Shown here: positions 52,888 through 61,787 of the stretch, piece after piece
Numbering within the stretch: the stretch's first letter is position 1
Layout: every line of letters begins with the position of its first letter
DNA from: Halalkalibacter alkaliphilus
GTDB lineage: Bacteria > Bacillota > Bacilli > Bacillales > Bacillaceae_D
Assembly: GCF_023555415.1 (NCBI RefSeq)
Contig: NZ_JAKRYL010000021.1
Coordinates: forward strand, 1 to 64,000
DNA: 64,000 nt
Direction of reading: 5' to 3'
The notes under the pieces: generated by a model
Told to the model about the DNA's origin: nothing
What the model saw: only the letters and a program-made list of their open reading frames with translations
Database searches by the model: none
Program-made: the position numbers and the translations under genes

Positions 52888-55018
52888 AGATTGGACTATA
52901 ACCAAGTTGGTAAATCATAGCGATAGCTTGTGAACGATCACTAACTCCTAATTTTTGCAGAATTCGTGTAATATGATTTTTCACCGTATGCTCACTGATA
53001 AACAAATTAGTAGCAATTTCACGGTTATTAAAACCTTTTAAGACTTGATTTAATACTTCTATCTCACGTGATGACAAACCTAGCTTCTTCTTTAAAGTAT
53101 CTGTGACATTAGTACTTTCTGATATAGGATTATTTTTGCTTGCGACTGGACGCTCCTCTTCAAAGGAAATCACCGTTTCAACCACTAATTGCTTTTGGAT
53201 ATACGAGGTAAACTGTTCTCTTAAGTCATAATCAATCGATTCCAATTCATGAATCGACTCTAGTTTTTCATCATCACTTGAAAACTTGTATACGAGTGCC
53301 AAAATTTCACTTTCTCGACTGCTCGACTCTTTTTGTTCAAGGACGCGGAAACACCCTTCTAAAATTGAAAGCGATTTATTATCACTTAAATAACCTTTCA
53401 GAAACTCAAACTCATAACATACTAAACCACTGATTTTTACCAATGTACGATTACGTTCATTTAAATAACTAATGAAATCCTTAACATGCATTTTTATTTT
53501 TTCAGCTAGTTGATACTTCACTTCATTTTGCTGGCGCAGCAATTCATATAACAAGTTGATTATATAATCATCTGTTCCTGCAGCATCTCCATTTTGACAC
53601 AGATGGATGGAAATACTGCCGGCTATAGCTAGACTCGATAAGAATGGTTTGAATTTCTCAGGGCTATTACCTGGTGATAACCCAACACACAGCACACCAT
53701 ACAATTGGTCGTTATAACGCAGGGGGAACTCCAACACCTTTGTTCCCCAGCTGGTTTCCTGTTGAATTGGCTCTTCCCAGTTTACAATCTTTGACTTTGA
53801 AAAAGCTCTTACGGCAACTTCATAACCGTAACCATTTATTTCTGTAGACTTCAGTCCTCTTGAAACAATGTCTACTTTAGATTGATTTACCTCAGGTTTA
53901 AAGACAATACAGGCAAACGGACCTCGAATAATATTAATGCTTATATCAACTAAAATGTATAAGACCCTTTTTATCTCTTTAACTGTTGTCATAACACGAA
54001 ATACTTCGTTGAACGTTGACAATTCCATTAAATGATTGTGTAAATTTTCTTTTAAGTGCTGGGATGTCACTAGAACACTCAAAAGAGAAGAATGTATTTT
54101 TAACTGGTCTAGAAATCGAGTGTCCGTTATTTCTTTGTTTAAGCTGCCACCAAATAAAATGCCAATGACCGTTTTATCCTTATAAATAGGTACACAAAAT
54201 AAACTTTTAGGCTCGATACGGTGTCGCCTAAAAAAGTTAACTCTCGGATCATTACTGACATTTTGCCAAAATTGAAGTTGCTCTGTTGCAAGAGTATGAC
54301 CTAGAAAACCTTCCCCCATTAAAAAGGTCAACCCTTTAAGCTGGTCTGTATTGCTTCCATGAAGTGTTTCAATATGATACTCTTCGTTTTCTTTTTCAAC
54401 TGCTAATCCAATAAACTCAATTTGATGATGTAAATGATACATCTCCTCTATGAAAGAAGAAGGATTTGCTTGATCCAAACGCATTGACTCTAAATTTCGA
54501 TACAAAAAAGCAGTGCTCTCATCCTCATGCTTAGTTACTATTCCAAACTTAAAATAGGTCTCAGCTATATCAACTAATTTCCCTATCGTTTGACATCTCT
54601 CATTAATCTCATCATCTGATAGTTCGGGTACTTCCTTAATTGCCTGTTCCAGTCCTTTTATTTCTGGGAAGTTTCTTTTGGCATATTCACAAACAAATGG
54701 ACGTGCAGACATTTCCATAAAATATCCTGCAAGAATAAAACCAACATGTTGAGGGCTTGTCCTGATAGGAGAAACGATAATTTTCAAGCCCATGCGGTTA
54801 TCAATAACGGTTGGTTGACGAATGACCTTTAACGGATTTATAAACTCCTGATAATATTTGTTTTCCCCCCAATGATCATGAGTAATCCTTGATATAGAAT
54901 TATGATTAGATACATGTGTTAGTTCGTTTCCATCTTCATCAATAATCACAACACCTAAATCAGCTAACAACGCATAGGCATCCTGAATATCTTGAAGAAA
55001 CGTTATATTTCGTCCCAT
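52886..55018 (-). CDS. PocR-like/GAF/GAF/LuxR sensory transcription factor
   Basis: 710 residues, soluble. N-terminal domain (about 1-150, FLQDIQDAYALLADLGVVII, DEDGNELTHVSN) resembles PocR ligand-binding domains. Two GAF-like domains follow (about 190-330 with FCVPIYKDKTVIGILFGG, and 345-480 with EFPLRYNDQLYGVLCVG). A long helical linker and a LuxR HTH (about 645-710, LGLSSREIEVLNQVLKG, NREIATNLFISEHTVKNHI) complete it. No receiver domain. AAAGGAGGAG before the ATG; overlaps the previous gene by 16 nt. Confidence 0.82.
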   Translation of the reverse strand: MGRNITFLQDIQDAYALLADLGVVIIDEDGNELTHVSNHNSISRITHDHWGENKYYQEFINPLKVIRQPTVIDNRMGLKIIVSPIRTSPQHVGFILAGYFMEMSARPFVCEYAKRNFPEIKGLEQAIKEVPELSDDEINERCQTIGKLVDIAETYFKFGIVTKHEDESTAFLYRNLESMRLDQANPSSFIEEMYHLHHQIEFIGLAVEKENEEYHIETLHGSNTDQLKGLTFLMGEGFLGHTLATEQLQFWQNVSNDPRVNFFRRHRIEPKSLFCVPIYKDKTVIGILFGGSLNKEITDTRFLDQLKIHSSLLSVLVTSQHLKENLHNHLMELSTFNEVFRVMTTVKEIKRVLYILVDISINIIRGPFACIVFKPEVNQSKVDIVSRGLKSTEINGYGYEVAVRAFSKSKIVNWEEPIQQETSWGTKVLEFPLRYNDQLYGVLCVGLSPGNSPEKFKPFLSSLAIAGSISIHLCQNGDAAGTDDYIINLLYELLRQQNEVKYQLAEKIKMHVKDFISYLNERNRTLVKISGLVCYEFEFLKGYLSDNKSLSILEGCFRVLEQKESSSRESEILALVYKFSSDDEKLESIHELESIDYDLREQFTSYIQKQLVVETVISFEEERPVASKNNPISESTNVTDTLKKKLGLSSREIEVLNQVLKGFNNREIATNLFISEHTVKNHITRILQKLGVSDRSQAIAMIYQLGYSPI

Positions 55019-55257
55019 AACTCCTCCTTTTGCAGATCGATTGTTACAGGCTGGATATATCGGTAAATTGCACTTTCCCCTGTGCCAATTACCTCTAAAA
55101 CCATAGTTGAAACTAATTGATCTAGTACTCCCATTAAATCATCGGTATTCCGTCCTAGTCGTGCAGCCAACCCTTTAACGGTTTCATACGCGTAGGGGTT
55201 TTCTTGAAAAAACATAGTACACTCTACTTGTAACGGATTTAAGTGATAAGAAACCAC
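55003..55257 (-). CDS. Small winged-helix-like protein in the KaiC-like operon
   Basis: 84 residues. Helices with NPYAYETVKGLAARLGRNTD, DLMGVLDQLVSTMVLEVIG and a wing ESAIYRYIQPV; typical of a winged HTH without extra domain. GTG start 8 nt after GGGGGG. 13 nt after the KaiC-like stop and overlapping the LuxR start. May adapt DNA or protein contacts for its neighbours; role unknown. Confidence 0.65.
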   Translation of the reverse strand: MVSYHLNPLQVECTMFFQENPYAYETVKGLAARLGRNTDDLMGVLDQLVSTMVLEVIGTGESAIYRYIQPVTIDLQKEELWDEI

Positions 55258-55270
55258 AGCTCTTTCCCCC

Positions 55271-56698
55271 CTATAGTAACCTTATATACGGTTTTGTTTG
55301 AACATTTTCCACAAGTAAAGGTCGAGACATATTACCTTGCGGCGACTTTTTCAATTGGAAATATTGATAGTTGCCGTCTACCCATGTTTGAAATACACCA
55401 TGACACGTTCTCTCTAGAAAACTTGCTGTTTCCAAGCCTATTTCAGTAAAGTTACTTAAGGCAATCATGCTCATATTCGCCGCACTGATAAAGGCAATTT
55501 CTTCAGTAAGGTAACTTTTCACAAATTCTTTCCCTCTTTGAGAAACGATTGTATTAAGATCATTAAATAAGAACCATTTCTCCCCGTTTTCTGCACTCTT
55601 TGAAACTGCAACATTCAGTTTCTCTCGAATGACTTGACTGTATTCTTCGTTATTCATATGCTTTACATCAATGACAGCTGACCTATACGCTTCAGGGATT
55701 GGACGATCATAGTGCTCGATAAAGTAAATCTTTTGCTTCCTCACTACTTCTTCTAACTCAACACCATATAGTCGATAGATATGTTCAAGATCATACAGGC
55801 TTGATAAACTAGATAAAATAAGGATGACATGTTCCCCAGCAAGAATCCGGCTTGCCACGATGGAAGCTAAAAAGTATTTATAATTAGCCTTACTATTCGT
55901 ATCTAAAACAAATGCTGTTCCCCTAGGGATCCCGCCAGACAGCAGCCTATCTAAAGCTGTGATTCCTGTCGTTACATTTGTTTGGTTATCTGTTACAACC
56001 ATATCTTCGAACATAGAAAGTGCAGGGACTAAATACATCCCTTCATCGGTTAACCGGTAAATATGTTCTCCCTCTTTAATCCGGCAGCCGCGCATTTTTA
56101 GAACTTCCAATGTTCTTTTTCGATAAATGGAATTATGCTCTGTTAACGAAAGCCTAATCACACCATCCACAACATAACTTACAAATGGGATTTCATTTTT
56201 ATTAAGAGAGATCTGTTCATGAATTAATAAAGAAGTTAACGAATACTTCCTTAGTATATTTCTTAACGTATATACCGTTTCTCTTTTCTCTACTTGATTA
56301 TCAATCCCAAAATGAAGCAAATTTAAACTATCTATAACAACCCGTTTACAATCAATCTCCCTGATAATCTGTTCAAAAATGCCGTTTGGCTGTTTCATTT
56401 GACTTATTAATACATCTGGTGACAAACAAATGACACGCAGCTTATTTTCTCGTTCTAACGCTTTTAAATCCCATCCAAATGACAGCATTTCCTTATACAT
56501 CTGATCAGGAAATTCTTCAAATGTTATATATACGCCAGCTTCACTGTGATTTTTTGCACCATCATATAAAAACTGCATTCCCAAAATAGTCTTACCTGTT
56601 CCTGGTGCCCCGTCTAGTAATATGGAAGAACCAATAGGGAAGCCACCAGTTAAAATAAAATCTAATCCCTCAATTCCAGTCGTTGTATATGTAACCAT
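55271..56698 (-). CDS. KaiC-like double RecA-domain ATPase
   Basis: 475 residues. Domain 1 (1-235): Walker A GAPGTGKT (30-37), catalytic Glu pair TFEEFP (Glu61, Glu62), Walker B VVIDS (120-124), LKMRG (200-204). Domain 2 (240-475) starts TTGITALDRLLSGGIPRG but has LDTNSKANYK instead of Walker A and no Glu pair, so it is probably inactive. KaiC-family proteins form hexamers and act as ATP-driven switches. No KaiA or KaiB is in the window. First gene of the operon. The ATG is 12 nt from GGAG. Confidence 0.85.
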   Translation of the reverse strand: MVTYTTTGIEGLDFILTGGFPIGSSILLDGAPGTGKTILGMQFLYDGAKNHSEAGVYITFEEFPDQMYKEMLSFGWDLKALERENKLRVICLSPDVLISQMKQPNGIFEQIIREIDCKRVVIDSLNLLHFGIDNQVEKRETVYTLRNILRKYSLTSLLIHEQISLNKNEIPFVSYVVDGVIRLSLTEHNSIYRKRTLEVLKMRGCRIKEGEHIYRLTDEGMYLVPALSMFEDMVVTDNQTNVTTGITALDRLLSGGIPRGTAFVLDTNSKANYKYFLASIVASRILAGEHVILILSSLSSLYDLEHIYRLYGVELEEVVRKQKIYFIEHYDRPIPEAYRSAVIDVKHMNNEEYSQVIREKLNVAVSKSAENGEKWFLFNDLNTIVSQRGKEFVKSYLTEEIAFISAANMSMIALSNFTEIGLETASFLERTCHGVFQTWVDGNYQYFQLKKSPQGNMSRPLLVENVQTKPYIRLL

Positions 56699-56984
56699 TA
56701 CAAAAAAACACTCCTAACTTCTTAACATGACAAAGACATACATTTATTCGAATACTTTATTTAAGGTTTTTTAAATACATCTACTATTATCATTATACTA
56801 CTTATTACTGTTTACTTCTTGCCTTATTAGATTCCAATTTAATTAGTTTTCCCTTTTTAAAAAAACATAAACTCGACATCCCGAATTTTCTGGGGAGTTG
56901 TCACACTCACATGAAAATTGAGTACGATGAATTAATATAGAGGTTTTCGATGATGGAAGGAACGTTTGAAAAGGAGGTGAAAGC
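56699..56984. other. Divergent regulatory region between the KaiC-like operon and the PGDYG gene
   Basis: AT-rich. A minus-strand TATAAT near 56800 could serve the KaiC-like operon, but no good -35 is seen. No operator dyad recognised. Confidence 0.35.
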
Positions 56985-57257
56985 ATGGCTAGATATAGGA
57001 GAAAGCCCGTTATCATTGAGGCTGTTAAAATCACTAGAACGATTACTATTGAAACAGCAGAAGGCTCAATGGTTGGGCGTCCCGGTGACTATCTTATTAC
57101 AGATACGAACGGTGAACAGTATCCTTGTAATGCGGAGAAATTCGAAAAAAGTTATGAACGTGTTAAAGATGGGAAAGACGTTACCACTTTTATCAAAAGA
57201 GCACTAAGAAAAGTAAAAAGAAAGTCTAAAGAGTTCTTCGTGAAAACACAAGGGTAA
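56985..57257 (+). CDS. Small basic PGDY-motif protein, phage-protein-like
   Basis: 90 residues. RYRRKPVIIEAVKITRT, VGRPGDYLITD and GEQYPCNAEKFEKSYE match the PGDYG-type domain common in small phage proteins. A very basic C-terminal tail (KRALRKVKRKSK) is additional. AAAAGGAGGTG precedes the ATG. No other phage gene is near. Function unknown. Confidence 0.65.
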   Translation: MARYRRKPVIIEAVKITRTITIETAEGSMVGRPGDYLITDTNGEQYPCNAEKFEKSYERVKDGKDVTTFIKRALRKVKRKSKEFFVKTQG

Positions 57258-57365
57258 AGAATGTTGATTTTCTATCCTCACTTGTAGCAAATCGTTGTTT
57301 GTAATTGGAGCAACATTGTTCAAACGAGGGTTTTCTTTTTGTTAAGAATCACTCTTATGACAAAA

Positions 57366-57390
57366 GCCTAGCTTCGAATGAAACTAGACC
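57366..57390 (-). terminator. Terminator of the PstS-like gene
   Basis: Minus strand GTCTAGTTTC pairs with GAAGCTAGGC (imperfect), then TTTTG. Confidence 0.5.
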
Positions 57391-57414
57391 TCTTCCGGTA
57401 TTATTAGCCTTTTT

Positions 57415-58584
57415 TCACTTTCTTTTTACAGCTACATATCCTGTCTCTTCGATAAGACGTTGCCCTTGTTCCGATAAAATCCACTCAAGTAAGACATCAA
57501 CATTCGGATTGTCACTTCCTGCTGTAATCGCATAAAATTCTGAAGCGAAAGGATAAGAATCACTGCGGATCGTTTCTTTATCTGGATACACGCCTTCTAT
57601 TTTGAGGTGGCGGATTTCTCCGTTTTTCACCATTTCATTAGAAAAGAACCTAAACGTATATCCTATTGCATTTTTGTAATTTTTGTAGCTAGAAACTTCT
57701 TCAAATACGCCTCCCATACCTGATACGACATCTTCAGTTGGAGGATCTGCAATCGGGACATCCCCCATTATTTTCTCTAATGCCGTTTGACTTCCACTGT
57801 CAGCTGGACGTTGAAAGGCACGGATGGAATCATTTGCTCCTCCGACTTCACTCCAGTTTGTTATTTCTCCTGAATAAATACCTTGTATTTGTTCAACCGA
57901 AAGCCCTGTTACAAGATTGTTTTCATTTACAAAAAAGACAAACGCCTCTTGACCAATTGGAGTCATCTCAAGTTCGACCCCACGCTTTTTCGCTTGCTCC
58001 AATTGGCGTTTTGATGGAGCAGCAACAAAGATCATATCCACTTTTCCGTTTAATAAGTTTTGAAATGCCTCCCCTGTCTGGTTTGACATCACTTCACTTT
58101 GATGAACATTATATTCTTTTTCTGGATAAGTCGCTCTCGCAAAGGCAGAATAGACTGGATACAAAGCTGTAGCTCCATCGAGAATCGGGAGATCCCCTTC
58201 TAGTTTTACATTTGCAGGTTCGTCTAAAGCAACAACATTTGTATCATCATGAAATGGTTGATACCCATATAAATTATAATCTTGATCACTTACCGTCACG
58301 ATACTTCGTTGATAACTTTCAAAAATCTCATACACGGCAATAGAAATGAGACACAACGCAAGAAAACTCATTACCGTTATCTTCAACGTCTTTGGTTTTA
58401 GCAGTCGGAAGATGACAATAACCGTAATCATCATTAAACTGACCGATACAACGACAATCAGTGGTGTATAAAAGGTTATCCCACCCATAAGCAAACTAAT
58501 GACAGCCCCTACATAGCCGATAACACCTAGAATAACGACCATAATCAATGCGAGGATAAAATTGAGAACTAGGTTGGATTTCAT
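57415..58584 (-). CDS. Membrane-anchored PstS-like substrate-binding protein
   Basis: 389 residues. Three TM helices (about 5-30, 37-60, 68-90) then an extracellular PstS-type domain: DGATALYPVYSAFARA, IYSGEITNWSEVGG, FQRPADSGSQTALEKIMG, SYPFASEFYAITAG. The GSQTALEK loop is where PstS binds phosphate. Normally such domains are lipoproteins; here the anchor is polytopic and there is no PstCAB nearby. ATG at 58584 has AAAAGGAG; a start 18 nt earlier is rejected. May be a sensor or scavenger. Confidence 0.75.
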   Translation of the reverse strand: MKSNLVLNFILALIMVVILGVIGYVGAVISLLMGGITFYTPLIVVVSVSLMMITVIVIFRLLKPKTLKITVMSFLALCLISIAVYEIFESYQRSIVTVSDQDYNLYGYQPFHDDTNVVALDEPANVKLEGDLPILDGATALYPVYSAFARATYPEKEYNVHQSEVMSNQTGEAFQNLLNGKVDMIFVAAPSKRQLEQAKKRGVELEMTPIGQEAFVFFVNENNLVTGLSVEQIQGIYSGEITNWSEVGGANDSIRAFQRPADSGSQTALEKIMGDVPIADPPTEDVVSGMGGVFEEVSSYKNYKNAIGYTFRFFSNEMVKNGEIRHLKIEGVYPDKETIRSDSYPFASEFYAITAGSDNPNVDVLLEWILSEQGQRLIEETGYVAVKRK

Positions 58585-58668
58585 TAAAAAACTCCTTTTC
58601 AAACAATATGTTATGAATCTACTCTCACTTTACCATAATCATACAATTTAATAGCTTTCTTTTACGAT

Positions 58669-58705
58669 AAAAAGGGTCAACCTCAGTTAGAAGTTGACCC
58701 TTTTT
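58669..58705 (-). terminator. lysW terminator
   Basis: AAAAAGGGTCAAC pairs perfectly with GTTGACCCTTTTT, 11-nt loop. Confidence 0.85.
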
Positions 58706-58708
58706 ATA

Positions 58709-60307
58709 TTATGCATTTGCACTCACTTTTTTTAAGACCATCACTGTTACAATCAGCAATGCAAAAGCAACTACTAAACTCAGTACTACGCTTGTCGTAA
58801 ATCCTAATACTAGATAAGAGATTACTGTAATTCCAGCTGCAATGAGTGCATATGGAAGCTGGGTAACAACGTGATCAATATGATGACTTCCTGCTCCTGT
58901 TGAAGAAAGAATCGTCGTATCTGAAATCGGAGAACAATGATCACCAAAGATCGATCCAGCTAGAACCGCTGCCATCATCGGTAAGATCAATGTAAGATCA
59001 ATGACCGCTGCCATCTCACCAGCAATTGGAAGTAGTAAGCCAAATGTACCCCATGATGTACCTGTAGAAAATGCTGCAAAACCAGCAATAACAAACAAAA
59101 TGACTGGTAAGAACATTGGAGGAAGGTTTGACTGTTCAACAAGTGACGCTAAATACGTTCCTGTCCCTAGATCACCGATAATTGAAATAAGTGTCCATGC
59201 AAAGAACAAAATATAAATGGCTGGCAGCATTGACTTCATCCCAATAACTAACGAAGCTCCAAGTCCAGTACCTGATTTCGGCTTAAACACGTTCAAAATG
59301 AGGGCAATGGCTAAGCCGAACAAACCACCATATACAAGGGCTGACGCCACATCTGTGTTTTCAAAAATCGTCAAAATTGTTACATCGCCTTCTGTCCCTT
59401 CAATACCTGTTGTCACCATAAAAAATATTGTACCAGCAATTAACGCAATGATCGGCCATACTAAGTCGCCAACCTTGCCTTTTTCACTTGCTGCAATATC
59501 ATCTTGAGCACCAGGAATCGGGCCAAGGTTTGCATTAAACAATTCACCTGATTTCTTCGCACGTTCTTCATGAGCCTTCATCGCACCAAAATCAAGATTG
59601 AACCATGCTACAGCTAATACAAGCCCAATTGCTACTAATGCATAAATGTTCATAGGGACCATTAATAAAAATGCTTGCAATGCTTCATATTGAGTAACAG
59701 AATGCGTTGCAAAAATCCCTGCAATAATCGCTATAATATAAGCTCCCCAACTTGAAATTGGCGCAATTACACACATTGGAGCTGCCGTTGAATCGACCAA
59801 ATACGCTAGCTTTGCACGAGAAATACGGTGTCGATCGGTTAACGGACGACTTACATTTCCGACTGTCAAACTGTTAAAATAGTCATCAATGAAAATAATA
59901 AGACCTAAAACAACCGTTAATAATTGTGCACCAACACGCGTTTTCACACGCTTCATTGCCCACTCACCAAACGCCCGACTTCCACCTGAACGGGTAATAA
60001 GTGCAGCCATCATGCCTAGTAATAATAAGAAAAGAACGATAAAGAATTCCCACGTATTTATAGCAAACCCTTCATCAATAATGGCACGAGTCACCGTACT
60101 AAATGTAATGTGTTCCACATCAAAATCAAAAATGATCCCCATCACAATGCCATAAATATTCGCAGTTGCTGCAAGTGGATTAAAATTATTAACCATTAAA
60201 GCCCCAACAATAGCACCTGTACCAAGTGATAATAGCACTCTTCTAGTAAGAATAACCATCACAAGAGCTAATATTGGAGGGACTAAAGATAAAATAGATG
60301 ATTCCAT
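58709..60307 (-). CDS. lysW: NhaC-superfamily carrier, predicted lysine transporter (LysW type)
   Basis: 532 residues, about 12 TM helices. Family segments: ILTRRVLLSLGTGAIVGALM, FIDDYFNSLTVGNVSRPLTD, GTSWGTFGLLLPIAGEM and IFGDHCSPISDTTILSSTGA. NhaC-type proteins exchange Na+/H+ or carry organic acids and amino acids. The leader is a lysine riboswitch, so lysine uptake is the likely job, as predicted for LysW proteins. ATG at 60307 has AGGAGG 7 nt upstream; a 39-residue N-terminal extension is rejected. Confidence 0.85.
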   Translation of the reverse strand: MESSILSLVPPILALVMVILTRRVLLSLGTGAIVGALMVNNFNPLAATANIYGIVMGIIFDFDVEHITFSTVTRAIIDEGFAINTWEFFIVLFLLLLGMMAALITRSGGSRAFGEWAMKRVKTRVGAQLLTVVLGLIIFIDDYFNSLTVGNVSRPLTDRHRISRAKLAYLVDSTAAPMCVIAPISSWGAYIIAIIAGIFATHSVTQYEALQAFLLMVPMNIYALVAIGLVLAVAWFNLDFGAMKAHEERAKKSGELFNANLGPIPGAQDDIAASEKGKVGDLVWPIIALIAGTIFFMVTTGIEGTEGDVTILTIFENTDVASALVYGGLFGLAIALILNVFKPKSGTGLGASLVIGMKSMLPAIYILFFAWTLISIIGDLGTGTYLASLVEQSNLPPMFLPVILFVIAGFAAFSTGTSWGTFGLLLPIAGEMAAVIDLTLILPMMAAVLAGSIFGDHCSPISDTTILSSTGAGSHHIDHVVTQLPYALIAAGITVISYLVLGFTTSVVLSLVVAFALLIVTVMVLKKVSANA

Positions 60308-60469
60308 AATGATACCTCCTAAAAATGTATGGTAGTTACATAGATGAAGGACTAACTGCAATAGAAATATACAACTATGAGTGCTCCACTCTAACAACTG
60401 ATATTTTGTGGAGCAAAGAGACATAACGAAAGATCCTTATTTGTTCCGTTACTAGTCCCTTTTCCATAG

Positions 60470-60732
60470 AAAAAAGCGATAGTGGATAACCCACTATCGC
60501 CTAACATCCGCGCGTGAATCCCCATAATCATGGTAGTCCTCCATAACTTGTCTGCTCCAAGTTATGACAGCTCTGCACTTATTCAATACAGATCCAGCAA
60601 AAGCAGCCTGACCTCTACTTCCACTTCGGCGACGGCCCCTTTCCCTTTCCCTCAACGTTGTCATCCTTAGAAAAGATACTCTTAGCAATCGCGCCTCTAC
60701 CTCATCGTAACAATGAGGCACCTCTATTTAAT
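60470..60732 (-). ncRNA. Lysine riboswitch (L box) with terminator platform
   Basis: Conserved lysine-aptamer blocks in order on the minus strand: AGAGGTGCC (60725-60717), AAGAGTA, AAAGGGGCCGTCGCCGAAG, TTGCTGGAT, CTGTCATAAC and TGGAGGACTACC (to about 60530). Expression platform: terminator stem GCGATAGTGG/CCACTATCGC at 60476-60500 with a T run. Lysine binding should stop transcription of the NhaC-type gene 160 nt downstream. Confidence 0.92.
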
Positions 60733-60744
60733 TACCAATTATGG

Positions 60745-60773
60745 ATATTATCATGTTTCTTCTTTATTAGCAA
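60745..60773 (-). promoter_or_regulatory. Sigma-A promoter of the riboswitch leader
   Basis: -35 TTGCTA (60773-60768), 17-bp spacer, -10 TAATAT (60750-60745) on the minus strand, just after the dfrA stop. Confidence 0.6.
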
Positions 60774-60788
60774 TGTTAAATTCAACCA

Positions 60789-61277
60789 CTAGCTCTTCTT
60801 TCTCTCATACGTACGAAACTCATGACGATAACGATTTTTCTCGTCAACAATCCCTTCTTCGACAGAAACGATTTCCCACTCATTCTCATCAATTTCTGGG
60901 AAAAATGTGTCGCCTTCAAAGGTCTCATCAATGTATGTGACATACAATCTATCAACATGATCCCAAAAAAGCATGAACACTTCTGTTCCACCTATGACAA
61001 AACATTCTTCATCTTGCTTTGCTATATTTAATACTTCTTCAATCGAGTGTACAACTTCACAGCCTTCTGCTTCATATTGTCTATCTCTTGTTAACACAAC
61101 ATTTCTTCGCTTTGGCAATGGTCTGCCAATCGACTCATACGTTTTTCTTCCCATCACAATCGTATGGCCTGTCGTAACTCTTTTAAAATACGCCAAGTCT
61201 GCTGGGAGGTGCCATGGCAATTGATTTTCTTTTCCTATTACCCGTTCTTGATCCATTGCAACAACAAATGAAATCAT
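60789..61277 (-). CDS. dfrA: Dihydrofolate reductase
   Basis: 162 residues. MISFVVAMDQERVIGKENQL, PWHLPADLAYFK, the NADPH loop VMGRKTYESIG and FVIGGTEVF are diagnostic. Asp27-equivalent Asp in the PADLAYFK helix. Reduces dihydrofolate with NADPH. No thymidylate synthase gene is adjacent, unlike B. subtilis. AAGGGG before the ATG. Confidence 0.96.
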   Translation of the reverse strand: MISFVVAMDQERVIGKENQLPWHLPADLAYFKRVTTGHTIVMGRKTYESIGRPLPKRRNVVLTRDRQYEAEGCEVVHSIEEVLNIAKQDEECFVIGGTEVFMLFWDHVDRLYVTYIDETFEGDTFFPEIDENEWEIVSVEEGIVDEKNRYRHEFRTYERKKS

Positions 61278-61480
61278 ATGTACTATCCCCTTTTCTAACC
61301 TTCTTTTTGTTTTATCGTATCATAATTTAGCCGCGCAACAATATTATTGCCCTAATAGACAGTAACTTGCTCCATTCCACGCAGACCATCACATCTCGCC
61401 ATAAACTGTTCTTCTGTATTTTATTATGTTAACGGATTAAAGCTTTTTACCTATTTTCCATAACTTTTCCTTTATTTAGG

Positions 61481-61530
61481 TTGACAATTACAGACAAAAG
61501 AATTTATAATTATAAATGTAAACGCTTTCA
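61481..61530 (+). promoter_or_regulatory. Strong sigma-A promoter with CcpA cre site at the start point
   Basis: -35 TTGACA (61481-61486), 18-bp spacer, -10 TATAAT (61505-61510). TGTAAACGCTTTCA (61517-61530) fits the cre consensus TGWAANCGNTNWCA at every position. A TTTATAATTATAAA palindrome (61503-61516) overlaps the -10. Repression by CcpA on good sugars is inferred. Confidence 0.8.
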
Positions 61531-61573
61531 GTTTTTTTACTTCGGTATACTTTGCAAAAGGGGAGTGTTCGTA

Positions 61574-61747
61574 TTGTCCTTGAAAACATTGTCTCAATTC
61601 GATAAGGAAAAAATTATCGATACCCTTTTAGAAAATCAATTTTTCAAAATGCCTGATGGCCGTCAATTATATGAAGCAACAGAAGAAGAGTTAAGATTAC
61701 TTATATGCTCTGAACTTGAACAAGGTAATCACCATATATTTTTCTAA
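61574..61747 (+). CDS. FbpA-like small protein
   Basis: 57 residues from a TTG start 8 nt after GGGGAG. The KEKIIDTLLENQFFKMPDGR then QLYEATEEEL pattern resembles the Fur-regulated basic protein A family, but this one is acidic rather than basic. In B. subtilis Fbp proteins help the iron-sparing response. Here the promoter carries a cre site and no clear Fur box. Own terminator follows. Family assignment is tentative. Confidence 0.6.
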   Translation: MSLKTLSQFDKEKIIDTLLENQFFKMPDGRQLYEATEEELRLLICSELEQGNHHIFF

Positions 61748-61758
61748 CTAAAATTATT

Positions 61759-61781
61759 GCCTGTATCATTTAGATACAGGC
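61759..61781 (+). terminator. Terminator of the FbpA-like gene
   Basis: GCCTGTATC ATTTA GATACAGGC followed by TTTC. Confidence 0.8.
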
Positions 61782-61787
61782 TTTCGT

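Noticed and set aside
55271-56698. Circadian clock KaiABC locus
   Set aside because: Only a KaiC-like ATPase is present. Its second domain lacks Walker A, and no kaiA or kaiB is in the window.
60494-60721. Minus-strand 75-codon frame
   Set aside because: It coincides with the lysine riboswitch aptamer and lacks a ribosome site.
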